A stretch of 64,000 nt of DNA, taken from positions 5,608,172 through 5,672,171 of the forward strand of contig OY829650.1 in the NCBI GenBank assembly GCA_963691815.1. The letters are read 5' to 3'. Source of the stretch: Echiichthys vipera (taxonomy: Eukaryota > Chordata > Actinopteri > Perciformes > Trachinidae). Shown here piece after piece: positions 48,101-59,950 of the stretch. Position 1 is the stretch's first letter. The number at the start of each line of letters is the position of its first letter. A program made the translations under genes and the position numbers. Below the pieces are notes generated by a model. The model was given only the letters and a program-made list of their open reading frames with translations, was not told where the DNA came from and did not search any database.

Positions 48101-48540
48101 ATGAAGATGCGCATGTGGCAACACTTCCTGTCTCACTGGAATGGCATTTCACTCTTTTACAACGACTTCATACCACAAACACAGGACATTGGACTATACA
48201 CAGACACAGCTCCTTCAGTAGGTTTCGGTGGCTACTACAGAGGGGAATGGTTTGCTTCAGCTTGGCCCTCAGAGTTCTAGTCTCTGGACTCAGGGTCCCT
48301 CTCGCCTTCATCAGTATTGTACGAGCTCCTATCATCATAGCAGCCATTCTCTGGGGGCACAAATGGTCCAGAAAGTCCATAATCATCCATTCCGATAACA
48401 CAGCAGTCATAGAGATCATAAACAAAGGTTGTTCTCGTTCACCAGCCATCATGCAGTTCATGCGCAGATTAACCTTAGTCTCAGCCCAAAACAGTTCATC
48501 CTCAGAGAAGCCCACATCCCCGGCCGCCTCTCGATTTCTC
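48101..48540 (+). pseudogene. RNase H part of the DIRS-type element
   Basis: It continues in the same frame after the TAA with MWQHFLSHWNGIS and then LYTDTAPSVGFGGYYRGEW, an RNase H first strand with its catalytic aspartate at 48203-48205, before a TAG at 48278. The remainder is in another frame: IIAAILWGHKWSRKSIIIHS, DNTAVIEIINKG, in which the aspartate of HSDN (48394-48396) is the next catalytic position. At least one small indel near 48280-48310 separates the two. Confidence 0.78.
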
Positions 48541-48634
48541 TTTTTTAGAATTTAAGACTCTTGGCCCCAGTAGTGGAATTTCAACCCATAGCAGTGGCAC
48601 CGTTTTCTGCCACAACCTTCAACTAACCCCACAG

Positions 48635-48940
48635 CTCGAAGAGCTCACAAATGCTTCCCGAGACGCCATTCTCAACAGTCTCGCCCCGGGCACCCTCTCA
48701 GCCTACCTTACAGGCTGGAATTGCTTCAAGGCAAATCATTCCGCATTCCAGCTACCCTTTCCCAGCTTAGACGTCATGACTATATGCAACTTCATGACCC
48801 ACACTCACACCGATCAAAGAATCAGGTCCTCTACCATTCAGACCTACTTGGCAGGGATCAATTTCTTCATTAAATTTATCTACGTACTCCCTCATTCTCC
48901 AACCTCTCATTTCCGCATCAAAATGCTCCTAAGGGCTTAA
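48635..48940 (+). pseudogene. tyrosine recombinase N-terminal domain of the DIRS-type element
   Basis: An open stretch of about 100 codons including LNSLAPGTLSAYLTGWNCFK and SSTIQTYLAGINFFIKFI, then TAA. This is the helical, SAM-like N-terminal domain of DIRS-type tyrosine recombinases. The catalytic Arg-His-Arg-Tyr domain that should follow is not found; only a weak trace (RVQTNRSTVGHP near 49050) may belong to it. Confidence 0.72.
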
Positions 48941-49090
48941 GAAGGAACCAGCTATCACAGCAAAACGCCTACCACTCATACATACCTAATAATCTTCACG
49001 ACCTCTGTCAAGCCAACACCCAAATCGGCAAGATTTTACCATTAATCTTCAGGGTTCAAACAAACCGGTCTACAGTAGGCCATCCCGTAT

Positions 49091-50570
49091 CATGTGTGCA
49101 GACTCCCCCCTCGGTCATAGGCGTAAGCCATCATGTCGCAATACTCCAACAGCAACATCCATCGCACACCCGTCAGACCGACGAACGGGATTCTTTTCTA
49201 AGGTTTTCTTTTCCCTTAGGGGTTTTCTCTACATGTGTGTCGAAGGACAAGGTACATCTTATTTCTGTACAGATTACGAATCTGTTTCTCCGACAACTCA
49301 CGTTGTTAGGCTGCAACAGATCTGATTTGAATCAAACGTTGACATTTAAAAATCGCCAGAATCTCACAGGGACTTTTTTCGGGGTCTAAAAATACACTCA
49401 GTGAGAGGAACTGAGACAGGACCCCCACACAGAGTCTCAGGTCACCCACACTTTCGATCTTCCTCGCGGACCAGAGCAACCAGACTCATCACATTCCTCC
49501 CCACATCTCAACTGAATCCATTCAGCCGACAATCAATATTTACATCATCACATTTCAATAAATTTTCAAACGACTATCGTTGTGGCGTGGTCCTTGCTAG
49601 TGGAATGACATCCAATAATGCTGGAAACTTAAAAGCTGAAGTTATGATTGGTTTGTGCCTTTTCTATCACTTTTTGCAGGACGTATGTAATTTGAACCCT
49701 GCGATGGAAAGGCAGATTGTAACCAATAACAGCAAGCACAAATTTACAAGATCTCTAATTCAGAATTTTCTTAAATTACTTTTTATAGATGCAGCAGGTC
49801 ATCTTTATTTACTCTTCCTGATGTAGAGTTACATGACACACATAAAGCTGGCATTTAAAGAAAGTAAAAGATTTCAAACCATTAGCTCTGTTGTTTTACA
49901 AAGACGGACATTTTTTTTGCAAACACAACCTAGAACAGGGAGGGAAAATCTATTTTGAGATGGAGAACGTGTTAAAACATCCATAGATCCTGGGGCAAAG
50001 TATCTATCTTTTGCCCCCATTCAGCAAAAGTTCATGATGGCAGACGGATCAAAGCGATACCGTCACCTGTATCTCGATCATGAAATCGTCCGACACAACC
50101 CCATGATCAGGAAGAGGAACAGACAGGGAGAGGGGGTAGATAGAAATAAGACCAAGGCACGAGAAACAGCAAAATATATTAACTGTAAATTCAGCGATGA
50201 AAAAACTGTCAGCAAATGCAGTTATAGCAAGAGTGGGACACTGGGAGAAAGAAATTGAAAGAGAGGGGACGATCGATGGAGAAAGAAACCACGAGATTAG
50301 AGACTGGATCAGAGGAGGAATTTAGCAAGGTCAAAAAAGACAAAGATGCTGGAGAGAAAGTGAGCAAGAGAAATAGATGGAGAGTGTATCGGCAGATAAC
50401 CACGCCGCCAAAAATCCAAAACTGCCCTTTCAGGTATGAGAGGCCAGGAAAAAAAAGTCAGTCTTTGTTTTTATTGCAAAAGAAAATTGAAGTAGAAGCT
50501 ATTGCGGTCTATCAATTATAGATTCCATCATGCCTTGACAAGGCTGAGTTACCACTGCTGCTGGAACATG
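49091..50570. other. unannotated stretch after the DIRS-type element
   Basis: A plus-strand frame at 49096-49389 (97 codons) continues in phase from about 48980 but shows no recombinase motif. A 141-codon frame at 49401-49826 has no domain. Purine-rich at 50110-50380. The end of the retroelement may lie somewhere before 49400. Confidence 0.45.
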
Positions 50571-50571
50571 C

Positions 50572-50583
50572 TCACACACACAC

Positions 50584-50652
<69 letters not shown>
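50572..50652. repeat. (CA)n microsatellite
   Basis: About 40 CA units with one GC interruption near 50587. It faces the GT tract at 50747-50832. Confidence 0.97.
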
Positions 50653-50654
<2 letters not shown>

Positions 50655-50746
50655 AAGGCTTTTGCAGCTGAATAGATACACATCCATAAACCCATGATAC
50701 TGTGTCGTGGTAACCAAAGTACTTAGGCATCTGAGCCATAGATAAA

Positions 50747-50832
50747 CTGCGTGTGTGTGTGTGTGTGTGTGTGTGCGTGTGCGTGTGCGTGTGCGTGTGC
50801 GTGTGCGTGTGTGCGTGTGTGTGTGTGTGTGT
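50747..50832. repeat. (GT)n microsatellite with GTGTGC higher-order units
   Basis: GT repeat whose middle third is a 6-bp unit GTGTGC repeated about six times (50774-50815). It is the inverse of the CA tract 95 bases upstream. Confidence 0.96.
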
Positions 50833-51112
50833 AACCTCTGTGGACAAAAACTTGTGAAAACCCTTCCTTCCAATTAAACAGGCACCAGGGATACGGGAAA
50901 TAGGATTAGAAAGCAGAGACACACAGTGCATCCAGGTAGCAGCTTAGCTACACTGATAAAGTGTATTTTATATACTCTAATATCCGTCCCTCCATTAGTG
51001 AAGCACACCGTACAATATAGCATAAGTACATGTCCCTGAGGTCAGGTCTTACCTTCTTATGTGTATTTCTGGGCCTTCCTGCTGTAGGTTTTACACATTT
51101 TGTTACTCATGT

Positions 51113-51152
<40 letters not shown>

Positions 51153-53818
51153 CGCTATGAATGTAACCATATGTACATTAGCCGTACTATACTTACAACT
51201 GCGTTTGCCACAGTGCATTAGCACGGCTTGTGGCGTGTTAACACCCGGCGCTGCGGCATTAAGTGTCGATGAGAGATGATATGGCTAATACGTGTTTATG
51301 TTCTGTCAGACAGCTAGCTGAACAGAGTGTGTGTGTGTGTGAGTGTGTGTGATAGAGAGAGTGAGTGAGTGAGAAAGAAGGGCAGGAACGTCCTCCATCC
51401 AAACTATGTCAGCTATTTAATTCTTCTCCTCTGAGAGGCAGGGCATCTGTCAAACAGAAACTTCAGCTGTCTGGTTCTTGAGCTTTTCCCAGAATCCCTG
51501 TGTGCGTTTCTCTGTACAATGCTTGATCTGCCCCGTATTGGTATCCTAGTAACGACTTACAGAGTAACGCGTTACAGTGTTTAGGAGACAGAGTTAATAA
51601 ATTCATCTTTGTGCATTCAGTGGATAGACTGCTCTGATCTTGTGGTCCACTATAAGTCCATTATTTCCTTTACCTTAAACCAATGTTAGCTTTAATCCCA
51701 ACCTGACTTCTTCTGCAAAAGTAACCTGTAAACAACCTTACACTGAACCGTAACCTGGCGATATCCTAAATTAAGGTTACTATTATCTCACCCACGGATG
51801 CCGATGCTTGGGAAAAACCATTTCCAAAGAGGAAACAGATTTTGACACAAGACAGGGATGTTTTAGCTTAGCGCAGTGGCTAGATGTGCGGTGGTAGCCT
51901 TCCCCTAAAAGAAGATGGATAACAGCAGCTCCAAATTTGTCTTATTAATGTGCTGTGTCTTCTTAGCTGGTTCCCTGACACGTGCTAGGTCTATATTCAA
52001 GACTTGTCTTGGTTTTGTACAGCGTTAGTGGCTGTGCGAACCCTGCGACTTCACTGTGAGGACAAGACTACAACCACAACGCTGCATGCAGTCACTGCGG
52101 CTAAGCTAGCGGTTGTTGTTGTGTCAAACAGCAGCTGTTGAAAAGTGATTGAGCTGTGTTGAGTAAGGGAATGTATTTTAACAACTAGATTATTCAGCTG
52201 TTGAGGTTTTAATGGGCCAATTGTATTAACTTTTCTGAGCTATAGGCAGTTTATTGTATTAATTTTTTTAAAAACTCTTCCAACGCTAGCTCAGGTTTCT
52301 AAATTCTGCCATTCTTGTGGTCACACTAGCTAGCAAGAAGCTTTGCTACACTACCAAAAATTCCAGAAGTGTGAATATGTCTACCGGACATTCACAATCC
52401 TGAGCATTCACATGTGCATTTTCAATTTAGGGTGGTCCCAGGTATTCAGACATCCACAAACACACTCTGTCCACTTGAGCTTAATTCCTTCAGGTCGGCT
52501 AAGTTTACATGAGGTCAAAATCTTGTCATGTTCCCATTACAAGGCTACATGTGCGCAGTGTTAACTCCTGCGTGTTTGGACATGTACGTTCAACATCACC
52601 TTCCTATGCTCTTAATAAACCTGCGATATTAGCACAGTGTGTATATCTGTGTTAATGGTGTTATGTCTAATAACAGTGATTTGTTATGATGGGGCTGTAA
52701 ACTGTGGGAGGACAAAGGATGAGGGGATTTGGAAGCATGCACGGTGGTGAGAGCGTGTGCGTGCGTGCGTGTGTGTGTGACTCACCATCAGGAGGCGACA
52801 GGGTCAGGACACATCTATCGGGGGATGATGACTTCATTACCTCCTGAAAGATAGATGGAAACATCCCTCCATCTCTTCCTCCACTCAGGATAGTGTAAAC
52901 CTCTCTGAGGAACAAACAGTGCACAAACTATTGAATCATACTAATCATAATACTTCTTTTTTTTCTGGCTTGACCTATGCAGGGGGCTCCACAGGGCGTG
53001 CTTTGTTTGCTGTAGCTATTGATTTACTTTCATTGTTTCGTCAACCCCCCCCCACCCCTTTTAGCAGGGACTGGGAAAAACAAGAGCAATGGATTTGTGA
53101 TAATATTTCAAAACACTGCTATAGATTTGCGCTGTAAAGCCAAGCTCACTGGCAGAATTGCGACTTATTGATCTTATACCCATGGCGCTTCTCATTGGCA
53201 TCAACAATAGAGCATCAGAATTTATTAAAGGGGGGTGAAACAAGCCATGCAGAGCTTTGCTCTTTATTTCTTACTTCAACTTTCTCTTCATTTGCCTTCT
53301 TCACTCATTTTGCCATTTGTTCCTTTGTTCCATTTGTTCTTTGTCCATATTTCATCCATACATGTCTATCTTGACAAAATAAATCCAGTATTAACATGGG
53401 ATCGTATATGTATTGTTGGAGTGATAGAAGGATAAGAAATGTACAAGAAAAGCCTTGGAATATAGTTGAATGCTCCACACTGAAGGGCCACACCGGTATT
53501 TAAATAAGCAAAGTTTCCCTTGCGAGTGCAAAGAACATCTGCATGAAAAATTGAAACTGGACCCCCAAATATACGATGGACCAATAGCAAGCCTTGCAGG
53601 AACGGAAAGGAAGAGACGTCTTAGAAGCGAGACGGTAATACTCAGTCATTTCCTGTATCTGTGTCACTTCCCCCGCCTCTTAAGAGGACTTATAGCGTGT
53701 CCTGAGTGTACTGATTCCAATGGGAGTGAACATGAACACCGATTATAACCAGCCCCTTAGACGACAGCCACTGAAGTAAATATTGGACCCGTTTTTCACA
53801 AGCCACATATCTCCCAAA
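50833..53818. other. unannotated stretch, minor microsatellites only
   Basis: GT tracts at 51113-51150 and 51326-51350, a short GT tract near 52755-52780 and a C run at 53046-53060. No repeat family or exon that I can support. Confidence 0.5.
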
Positions 53819-54180
53819 CTTCATTCATTCATTCATTCATCTTCAACCGCTTGTCCCTGTAGGGGTCGCGGGGGGCTGGAGCCGATCCAAGCTGACAATG
53901 GGCGTGAGGCGGGGTACACCCTGGACAGGACGCCAGTCTATCACAGGACACATAGAGACAAACAGAGACAGACAACCATTCACACCTACGGGCAATTTTA
54001 GAGTCATCAATGAACCGAACACCTGCACGTCTTTGGACTGTGGGAGGAAACCGGAGAACCCGGAGAAAAACCACGCAGACACGGGGAGAACATGCAAACT
54101 CCACACAGAAAGGCCCCAGCCGGGATGCGAACCTGGAACCCTCTCACTGTGAGGTGACAGTGCCAACCACCACATCGCAC
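53819..54180 (-). mobile_element. V-SINE/DANA-like SINE, full length, antisense
   Basis: On the minus strand the head is at 54180 and the (GAAT)n tail at 53819-53840. The B-box GGTTCGCATCCCGG lies at 54120-54133 (reverse). The central domain includes TTTGCATGTTCTCCCCGTG, CTCCGGTTTCCTCC and AGTCCAAAGACGTGCAGG. The 3' half includes GATAGACTGGCGTCCTGTCC. At about 360 bp it is the longest copy and retains the region deleted in the copy at 46654-46965. Confidence 0.92.
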
Positions 54181-54838
54181 TAAATGGCATTTTTCAGATG
54201 GAAAAATCAGGATGTTCGCGATGTGTAAATTTGTTAGCATAAGAAAATATAAAATATGCACATAGAACTATATAACTTTTCATCCATCCACATGACGTTC
54301 ACTACACTTTTAAATGAGGCTGTGCCCATTTAGGAGACCAGAAGTATATTTAGTTCGGGCCCCATTAGCCTGCTGGTTTGATGGGAGATTATTGCTTTTA
54401 AGAGTTCTCACTTCATTCTCTTTTTTACTTGTCCATCAATGGATTTAGTATAAATACTTATTTATTCACATGTTTATTTATTACTCAAGGAAACGTAAGT
54501 AACAGGAGTAAAGATGTTGTAAAAATGTAGACATCGAAATCGACCCTTTTGTCTTCAGAACAGCGCTCCATTTACACCAGACTCTCCTTTGCCCTTTATG
54601 TACTGTAGCACTGCTTTGACGGTCTTTGTTTTGATGCTGATTTATTCATCCACCTCACTCCCCCCACACAGTGGTAGTCGTGAACTTTCGTCTGCTGCTG
54701 AGAAAGCCATCTGTAGTGAGGCTGTTCCTCGCAGAGGTGGGAGTTCGTCTGACATGTTTTTCTAGAGCCACGTTGGTGCGAATGTGCTGAAAACACCTTT
54801 TGTGTCAGAGACTCTCTGCATTGTGCTTTAAATGAAAC
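54181..54838. other. unannotated stretch, no gene seen
   Basis: Non-repetitive sequence; a segment around 54320-54420 has no features I can name. Confidence 0.5.
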
Positions 54839-55210
54839 TAACTAGTTTGTCAGCCTGTGAATATTCTCATTTGTCCAGGTCGTCGTTATCCTCAAAGCAA
54901 TTACAGTCAAAAGCAACTGGACTGGTTGTTTGTCTAGGAAGACGTTTCACCTCTCATCCAAGAGGCTTCATCAGTTCATGTACGCATCTGACCAGGCTGG
55001 GACTGGACAAGGACCAGGACCAGGCTGGGACTGGACCAGGACCAGGACCAGGACCAGGCTGGGACTGGAGAAACTATCTGGTGTGGAGATCCTGGTATTT
55101 AACCTCTCACAAGGCCGATGATGTCACTGGAACCCTTTGTGCTCCAAGTGCCAACGACCGTCGTTAGAGTGGCTTTTGACTGAAATTGCTTTGAGGATAA
55201 CTAGTTTGTC
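54839..55210. mobile_element. inverted-repeat element with minisatellite core, unclassified
   Basis: Inverted arms at 54885-54918 and 55168-55201 match at 32 of 34 positions (outer word GTTATCCTCAAAGCAATT). A 13-bp direct repeat TAACTAGTTTGTC occurs at 54839-54851 and 55198-55210, so the second copy slightly overlaps the right arm. Inside are GGAAGACGTTTCACCTCTCA, TCCAAGAGGCTTCATCAGTT and GGTATTTAACCTCTC, words I recall from a widespread fish retroelement-derived repeat. Whether the direct repeat is a target duplication is unclear. Confidence 0.6.
54991..55070. repeat. (GGACCA)n/GGCTGGGACT minisatellite
   Basis: Alternating blocks of CCAGGCTGGGACTGGA and GGACCA hexamers, about three long units. 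It translates to Gly/Pro/Thr repeats in several frames and is not a gene. Confidence 0.92.
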
Positions 55211-55902
55211 CAAAGTGTCAAAGTGTCAGAACGGCCACACAAAAAGGTGGAAAGCCTTTTGTCATAAACATGGGCTTTCTTTAAAACACATCCATAGTGT
55301 TGTATTCAGTTGGACAAACTAAAAAGCGGACCAAAGTGGATCAACGGACCTGGCTTTCGCTGCAGGAAGTCGGCGTGGTTATCCGATTGTTGATTTTCGG
55401 AAAGTTACAAGAGTTGACGAAAACACAACTCGGGCCAACGCTGATGTTAACGATCAGACACGCATTCTGTTTGAAAGCATACTGACACGTTAATTATTCA
55501 CAGACATTCCTTTTCCTTCAAGTTTTCAGACATACACACAAAAACACAAAATTGTATTCCCTGTGAAGATTAAACCTGAAATATGTCATTTCCATGCAAT
55601 GCATGACTAATAACCTATTAAGATTTTGACCCCATCTCTTCTGCGCCACCTTTGGAATCACACACGAGGTCAGAAAGGGAAACAAGTAATGTGCAAAGAA
55701 TCTGAGTTAGGCGTTTCACTCCTTCTGTCTCTTTAGATTTCTCTCCCGTCTTGTCACTGTCTGGCTCTGTGAGAGAGAAATCACGGCGGCTGTATTGGCT
55801 TTCTGGAACACTCCTCAGCTCCGAATGGGAAGGTCACCCACAGCGTGGACAAGAGAGATTCAATTTAAAATCTGTACAGCTCAACGAGTAACTCTGTGTG
55901 TG

Positions 55903-55941
<39 letters not shown>

Positions 55942-56116
55942 GACATTCACCCTTCTCTGTGGCTCACAGTCATCCAGTACAATCTCCTCTAATCATAATT
56001 TGACACCACATCTTTGATACATTTCTGCAATCTTGCTAGCATGACTGCAAATGTTGTTTGTGAAACTCTTGGAGTCCTATTCTCTGCTGCAGAAATCAGC
56101 ATCCTTGTTACTCATA
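55211..56116. other. unannotated stretch with one GT tract
   Basis: A (GT)n tract at 55894-55936. Otherwise no exon or repeat family recognised. Confidence 0.5.
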
Positions 56117-56121
56117 AACAC

Positions 56122-56173
<52 letters not shown>
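56117..56173. repeat. (CA)n microsatellite
   Basis: About 28 CA units with one GC interruption at the start. The 193-codon frame across it is an artefact. Confidence 0.97.
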
Positions 56174-56177
<4 letters not shown>

Positions 56178-56991
56178 CCAAAGTGCCCAGAGTGGCGCCG
56201 TCCGGGGCTGTGGTGGAACAGGTAGTGTCGCCCATGGGTTGTACGCTCAAACCACCGGGGGCCAATTGGGAGATTGTCCCCCTCAGCCAGGAACCTGCCC
56301 ACAAAGACAGGAAGTGGAACCCTTCCACCTGATACCGCAGCGCTGCAGAGCCCCGGGGGAGAAACATTTCAGCGTGACGCCCAGTGATGGATTAGCTGCT
56401 ATTCCTAAAACGTGTTTACCTAGGCGCACACAGACGGCAAGCAGCAGGCAGCCGCGCATACAATGGAGGCAAACAAGGCAAAGAGTAACAGAGGCTACAC
56501 AGCAAATAAGGCCAAGCTTCAGGAAAAAAAAAAAAGTTAAAGGAGGTAGTGAAAGCCTTTGGAGTCATTACTCATTGTTGTATGTTGTCAAATGAGATTA
56601 ACCCTTTCATCTGTTCAAGCCAAGCAGCCACGGAGCAAGTTCTCACTTCGGTGACAGCCCGGCTCGTTCTCCTTTCTTCTCTCTTTTTTTTCTTTGATGC
56701 AGTTCCAGTCCAGCAAATACAAGCTCACCATGTCCTTTCATCAGGCAGAGGCGTATACCATAAACAATGACTGGAGCAACCTGCACAGAAACAGGCCGGA
56801 GCACATTCAGCATCATGAGTCAGAGTCAGAGGCAGGACCTTTGTCACAGGTCAAAGCCGACCAACCTTCTGCAAAAGACGTGTCACTCAGCAATGCACTG
56901 AAATGAAAAGGAGTTATTATACGATATGAAATCTTAATTTATCTTTAAGTACAATACAAAAATGTAATAAGTCAGTTCATATATAAGCATA
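56174..56991. other. unannotated stretch, no supported gene
   Basis: GC-richer at 56180-56370. A strong polypyrimidine tract ending GATGCAG (56680-56702) precedes a frame with ATG in good context (56730), but coding composition decays quickly and no homologue is recognised. Confidence 0.45.
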
Positions 56992-57324
56992 GCTACACGG
57001 TGCTGTAGTGGTTAGCACTGTCGCCTCACAGCGAGAAGGTTCCAGGTTCGCATCCCCGCCTGGGCCTTTGTAGTTTGTATGTTCTCCCCGTGTCTGCGTG
57101 GGTTTTCTCCGGGTACTCCGGTTTCCTCCCACATGCACGTGTTAGGTTAATTGATGACTCTAAAATTGCCCGTAGGTGTGAATGGTTGTCTGTCTCTGTT
57201 CGTCTCTATGTGCCCTGCGATAGACTGGCGTCCTGTCCAGGGTGGACCCCGCCTCACCCCGATGTCAGCTGGGATCGGCTCCAGCACTCTGGGTTGTGGT
57301 TGAAGATGAATGAATGAATGAATA
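56992..57324 (+). mobile_element. V-SINE/DANA-like SINE, full length
   Basis: Head GTAGTGGTTAGCACTGTCGC, B-box GGTTCGCATCCCC near 57045. Central ATGTTCTCCCCGTGTCTGCG and TCCGGTTTCCTCCCACATG, then AAAATTGCCCGTAGGTGTGA, GATAGACTGGCGTCCTGTCC and a GATGAATGAATGAATGAA tail. No clear target duplication (ATATAAGCAT before and ATATACGAGCAT after are only similar). Confidence 0.92.
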
Positions 57325-59905
57325 TACGAGCATTTCAGCCAGTGCATCCCCAGGCTGGAGGTAATTATACTCACAAAACAAAAAGTTCACGTGGATGCTT
57401 ACTGTAAGTTGCTATGGCGATATGGTATTTACGCTGTAGGTGTAGCACGTACACATCAGCCACTCCCTTCAAAATAGATTATTAATATCACATAACTGAA
57501 TGCAAAATGTATCAGCTCAACAGAGCCGTATGGGATCCATTCAACACTGCAAAACTCTTCTAAAGTGCTGCTATCGGTCGAAACTGCATTTGAACTTCAG
57601 TGTTCAGTTCACCCCGGAGAGGCTGATTAAATCATGTCCCTGTACTTATGGGACACTGTATTGTAATATTGTGGAATATTAAAGTATAGCTCATGCTGTT
57701 CACACTAATTAAATAAAAAGATACAGTGACTAGAAGAGACGCAATGTAACAACAAATAAAGCTTACAGCACCACAGCACCTCTTACAGCTTTCCAAATAA
57801 CATACGTACAATCAAAACAAAATACCTCACTTATAAGATTCAACGAATAATATGATGCAACAGTGAATGAATGAAGGACTGAGGCTCTGCTGCGGTTTCT
57901 ATGCTGGTTTTATTTGAAAACCCCCACATTAGCTCTAACCCAGGAGCAGGTAAAGGTGTCAGAAGCTAATAAATACCAGGGCTGTTAAATCACTTCCTAT
58001 TGAGAGTATAGTGCGTGCACTACATTTACAGTCATTTTTATTTGAGTCTCCAAAGTGGGAAATTTATGCGTTGTGTGGTGCCCTCCAAAAGTCAACAAGA
58101 GTATGAAGATGAATAGTGTTCATGGCTGACAATTCCTCAATGCAACGAGTCACATTTTATAGATGACAAAAATGACGGTGTGTGCCACTACAGCTGTCAG
58201 TCAGTGGTGATTCAAAATGATGATGATTGATAATATGTGAGTGATTTTGGGCAATGCACAGGTGTGCCAGCTGCATACTCGATTGCATTAATTAGACTTG
58301 ATAATGTCACAGGCCCATAATACTCGTAAAATAGAACATAACACCTGGTATTTATCAGCTGCTGCAGATGATGGTATCAAAGTAACAAAATGAAAGCTTG
58401 GAACTGCAACAATGAGTTTCCCCTCTAACTCTTATGCGTCTTGCATATCATTGGGTTTTCTGTTTTTAAAGGATGAATATGGAGAATGAGTGGAACACCG
58501 CCATCTAGTGTCTCAAGATCGTGGTCGCAACAACAACAAAATAATTTGAGCAGTTGGGTTGCCAGGTTTGTTGCCAATTGTGTCAAGTGAGGAGACAGGA
58601 GACCGGAGTCTGTTTGAGCCTGTTTGAACCCTTCCCCTCAGGCAAAATGCACCATAAAAACAAGTATTGCAGAGAAGTTTGACTCACTAGTAACCGTTAG
58701 CCGTAAGCGTTAGCTGTTACAGCTAAGTAAACATGAAAGTTAGCTTACTGATCAAGGAGAAATGTAGCCATTTTGCGTGAGTTTTAATGCCGTTGAACTC
58801 CTTTATCTCAGTCCATGGAGTGAATGCTTGGCTACATTAACACTCTTTTTGCCCGTCTCCAGTTGATCAGCTGTTGGGACAAATAACGCCACGTTCACTG
58901 AGGGTCCAGAGCAGCTGCAGGATTGGCAAACTCCATTTCACCCAGTGCCAGCCTACAGTAGCTGCACCCAACAACAGACAACCCTGGCAACCAGCAATGC
59001 CGGCCGCTATTTACTGGTACAATGTACACAGAACGTGACGGAAAGTCATTGTTAAACCCGTCAAAAAAAAAAACTTTCATTCTGTACAAGGCTCAAAGCG
59101 CCCGGTGGGTTTACTCTTTTTTTTTTTTTTAAATATAGCTTTCAATAAAGATTTCACATATTCAACCTTTAATACAGCAGAGCTCTCAAGTAATTTGAGA
59201 GAAGTCAAAGTCGGGTCTTTAGTCCTGTAAAAGCAAGTTTTGAGTCCTAAGCCTTCGTGGCAGATTTGGAGTCATTTGCAGCCGGTTCAAAGCAGAGAGA
59301 GTAAAATAAGTAGGAGCGAGTCTCACAGGACTCGGGTCCAACTCAAGTCTAATTTTTGTGACTGAGCGGACTGATTGTAAACACTACTGAGTAAGAAGAC
59401 TCAGTAAATGATGTCATAACATATTGAAAAGTACAACGAGGCAACTGTTAACTTTGATTCTCTTCAGCGATGTCGGGAACATTAAACTGATTCTCTTCTC
59501 AAAACACTTGGAACTTTAATGGTCAGTTCACCCAAAACACACAAGCACATTATTTCATTAACTGCAGTCGTATCTAGCCATATCATCTCTGGACCTTGAG
59601 TGGGGGTGAATGGGAGTCTTATTTGTCGAAATCGCTCAAACAAAATACACTGAAAACCTCAAATGTGTTATTTCTGGTAAAAAAGAAGTTCCAAAGAAAA
59701 CTGCACACTGTATTGGCTTGGTGGCAGATAACCCCAAACCAAAACCATAGCTACATACCACCAGATGTCAGCGAGAACATGTGTTTTTGTGCGATTTAAC
59801 TGAAGCGACCCTTTTAAATCAGAGCCAACACATCTGTCCCTCTTGTTTTCCACCCCCCCTTTTTCCTGCAATCCATCTGCAACCATCTACTTCATCACCG
59901 TTTCC
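57325..59905. other. unannotated stretch, no gene seen
   Basis: Poly-A (59063-59073) and poly-T (59118-59131) runs flank nothing recognisable. A pyrimidine-rich segment begins near 59830. Confidence 0.5.
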
Positions 59906-59950
59906 TCATCTCTCCTCTCCTCTCCTCTCCTCTCCTCTCCTCTCCTCCTC
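59906..59950. repeat. (CTCCT)n pentanucleotide repeat
   Basis: About eight CTCCT units followed by a diverged CT-rich tail. Confidence 0.93.

Larger units (their letters stand above)
47190..49090 (+). pseudogene. DIRS-type (tyrosine-recombinase) retrotransposon, decayed
   Basis: A continuous series of reverse transcriptase, RNase H and tyrosine-recombinase-like segments in the order expected for the DIRS/Ngaro group of fish retrotransposons. It is interrupted by an in-frame stop (48098-48100), a second stop (48278-48280), at least two frame changes and a stop at 48938-48940. The catalytic recombinase half is not recognisable, and terminal repeats were not found. The upstream part (47190-47490) is probably the start of the same polyprotein but has stops. 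Dead copy. Confidence 0.8.

Noticed and set aside
54991..55070. Collagen-like or repeat protein (Gly-Pro-Thr frames)
   Set aside because: Translation of a minisatellite; open in several frames.
56014..56595. 193-codon plus-strand open frame
   Set aside because: Begins in a CA tract (Thr-His repeats) and continues into sequence without any domain or splice support.
56703..56906. Frame following a strong polypyrimidine tract and AG, with ATG in good context
   Set aside because: No donor that fits, no recognisable protein, and the composition decays to non-coding within about 20 codons.
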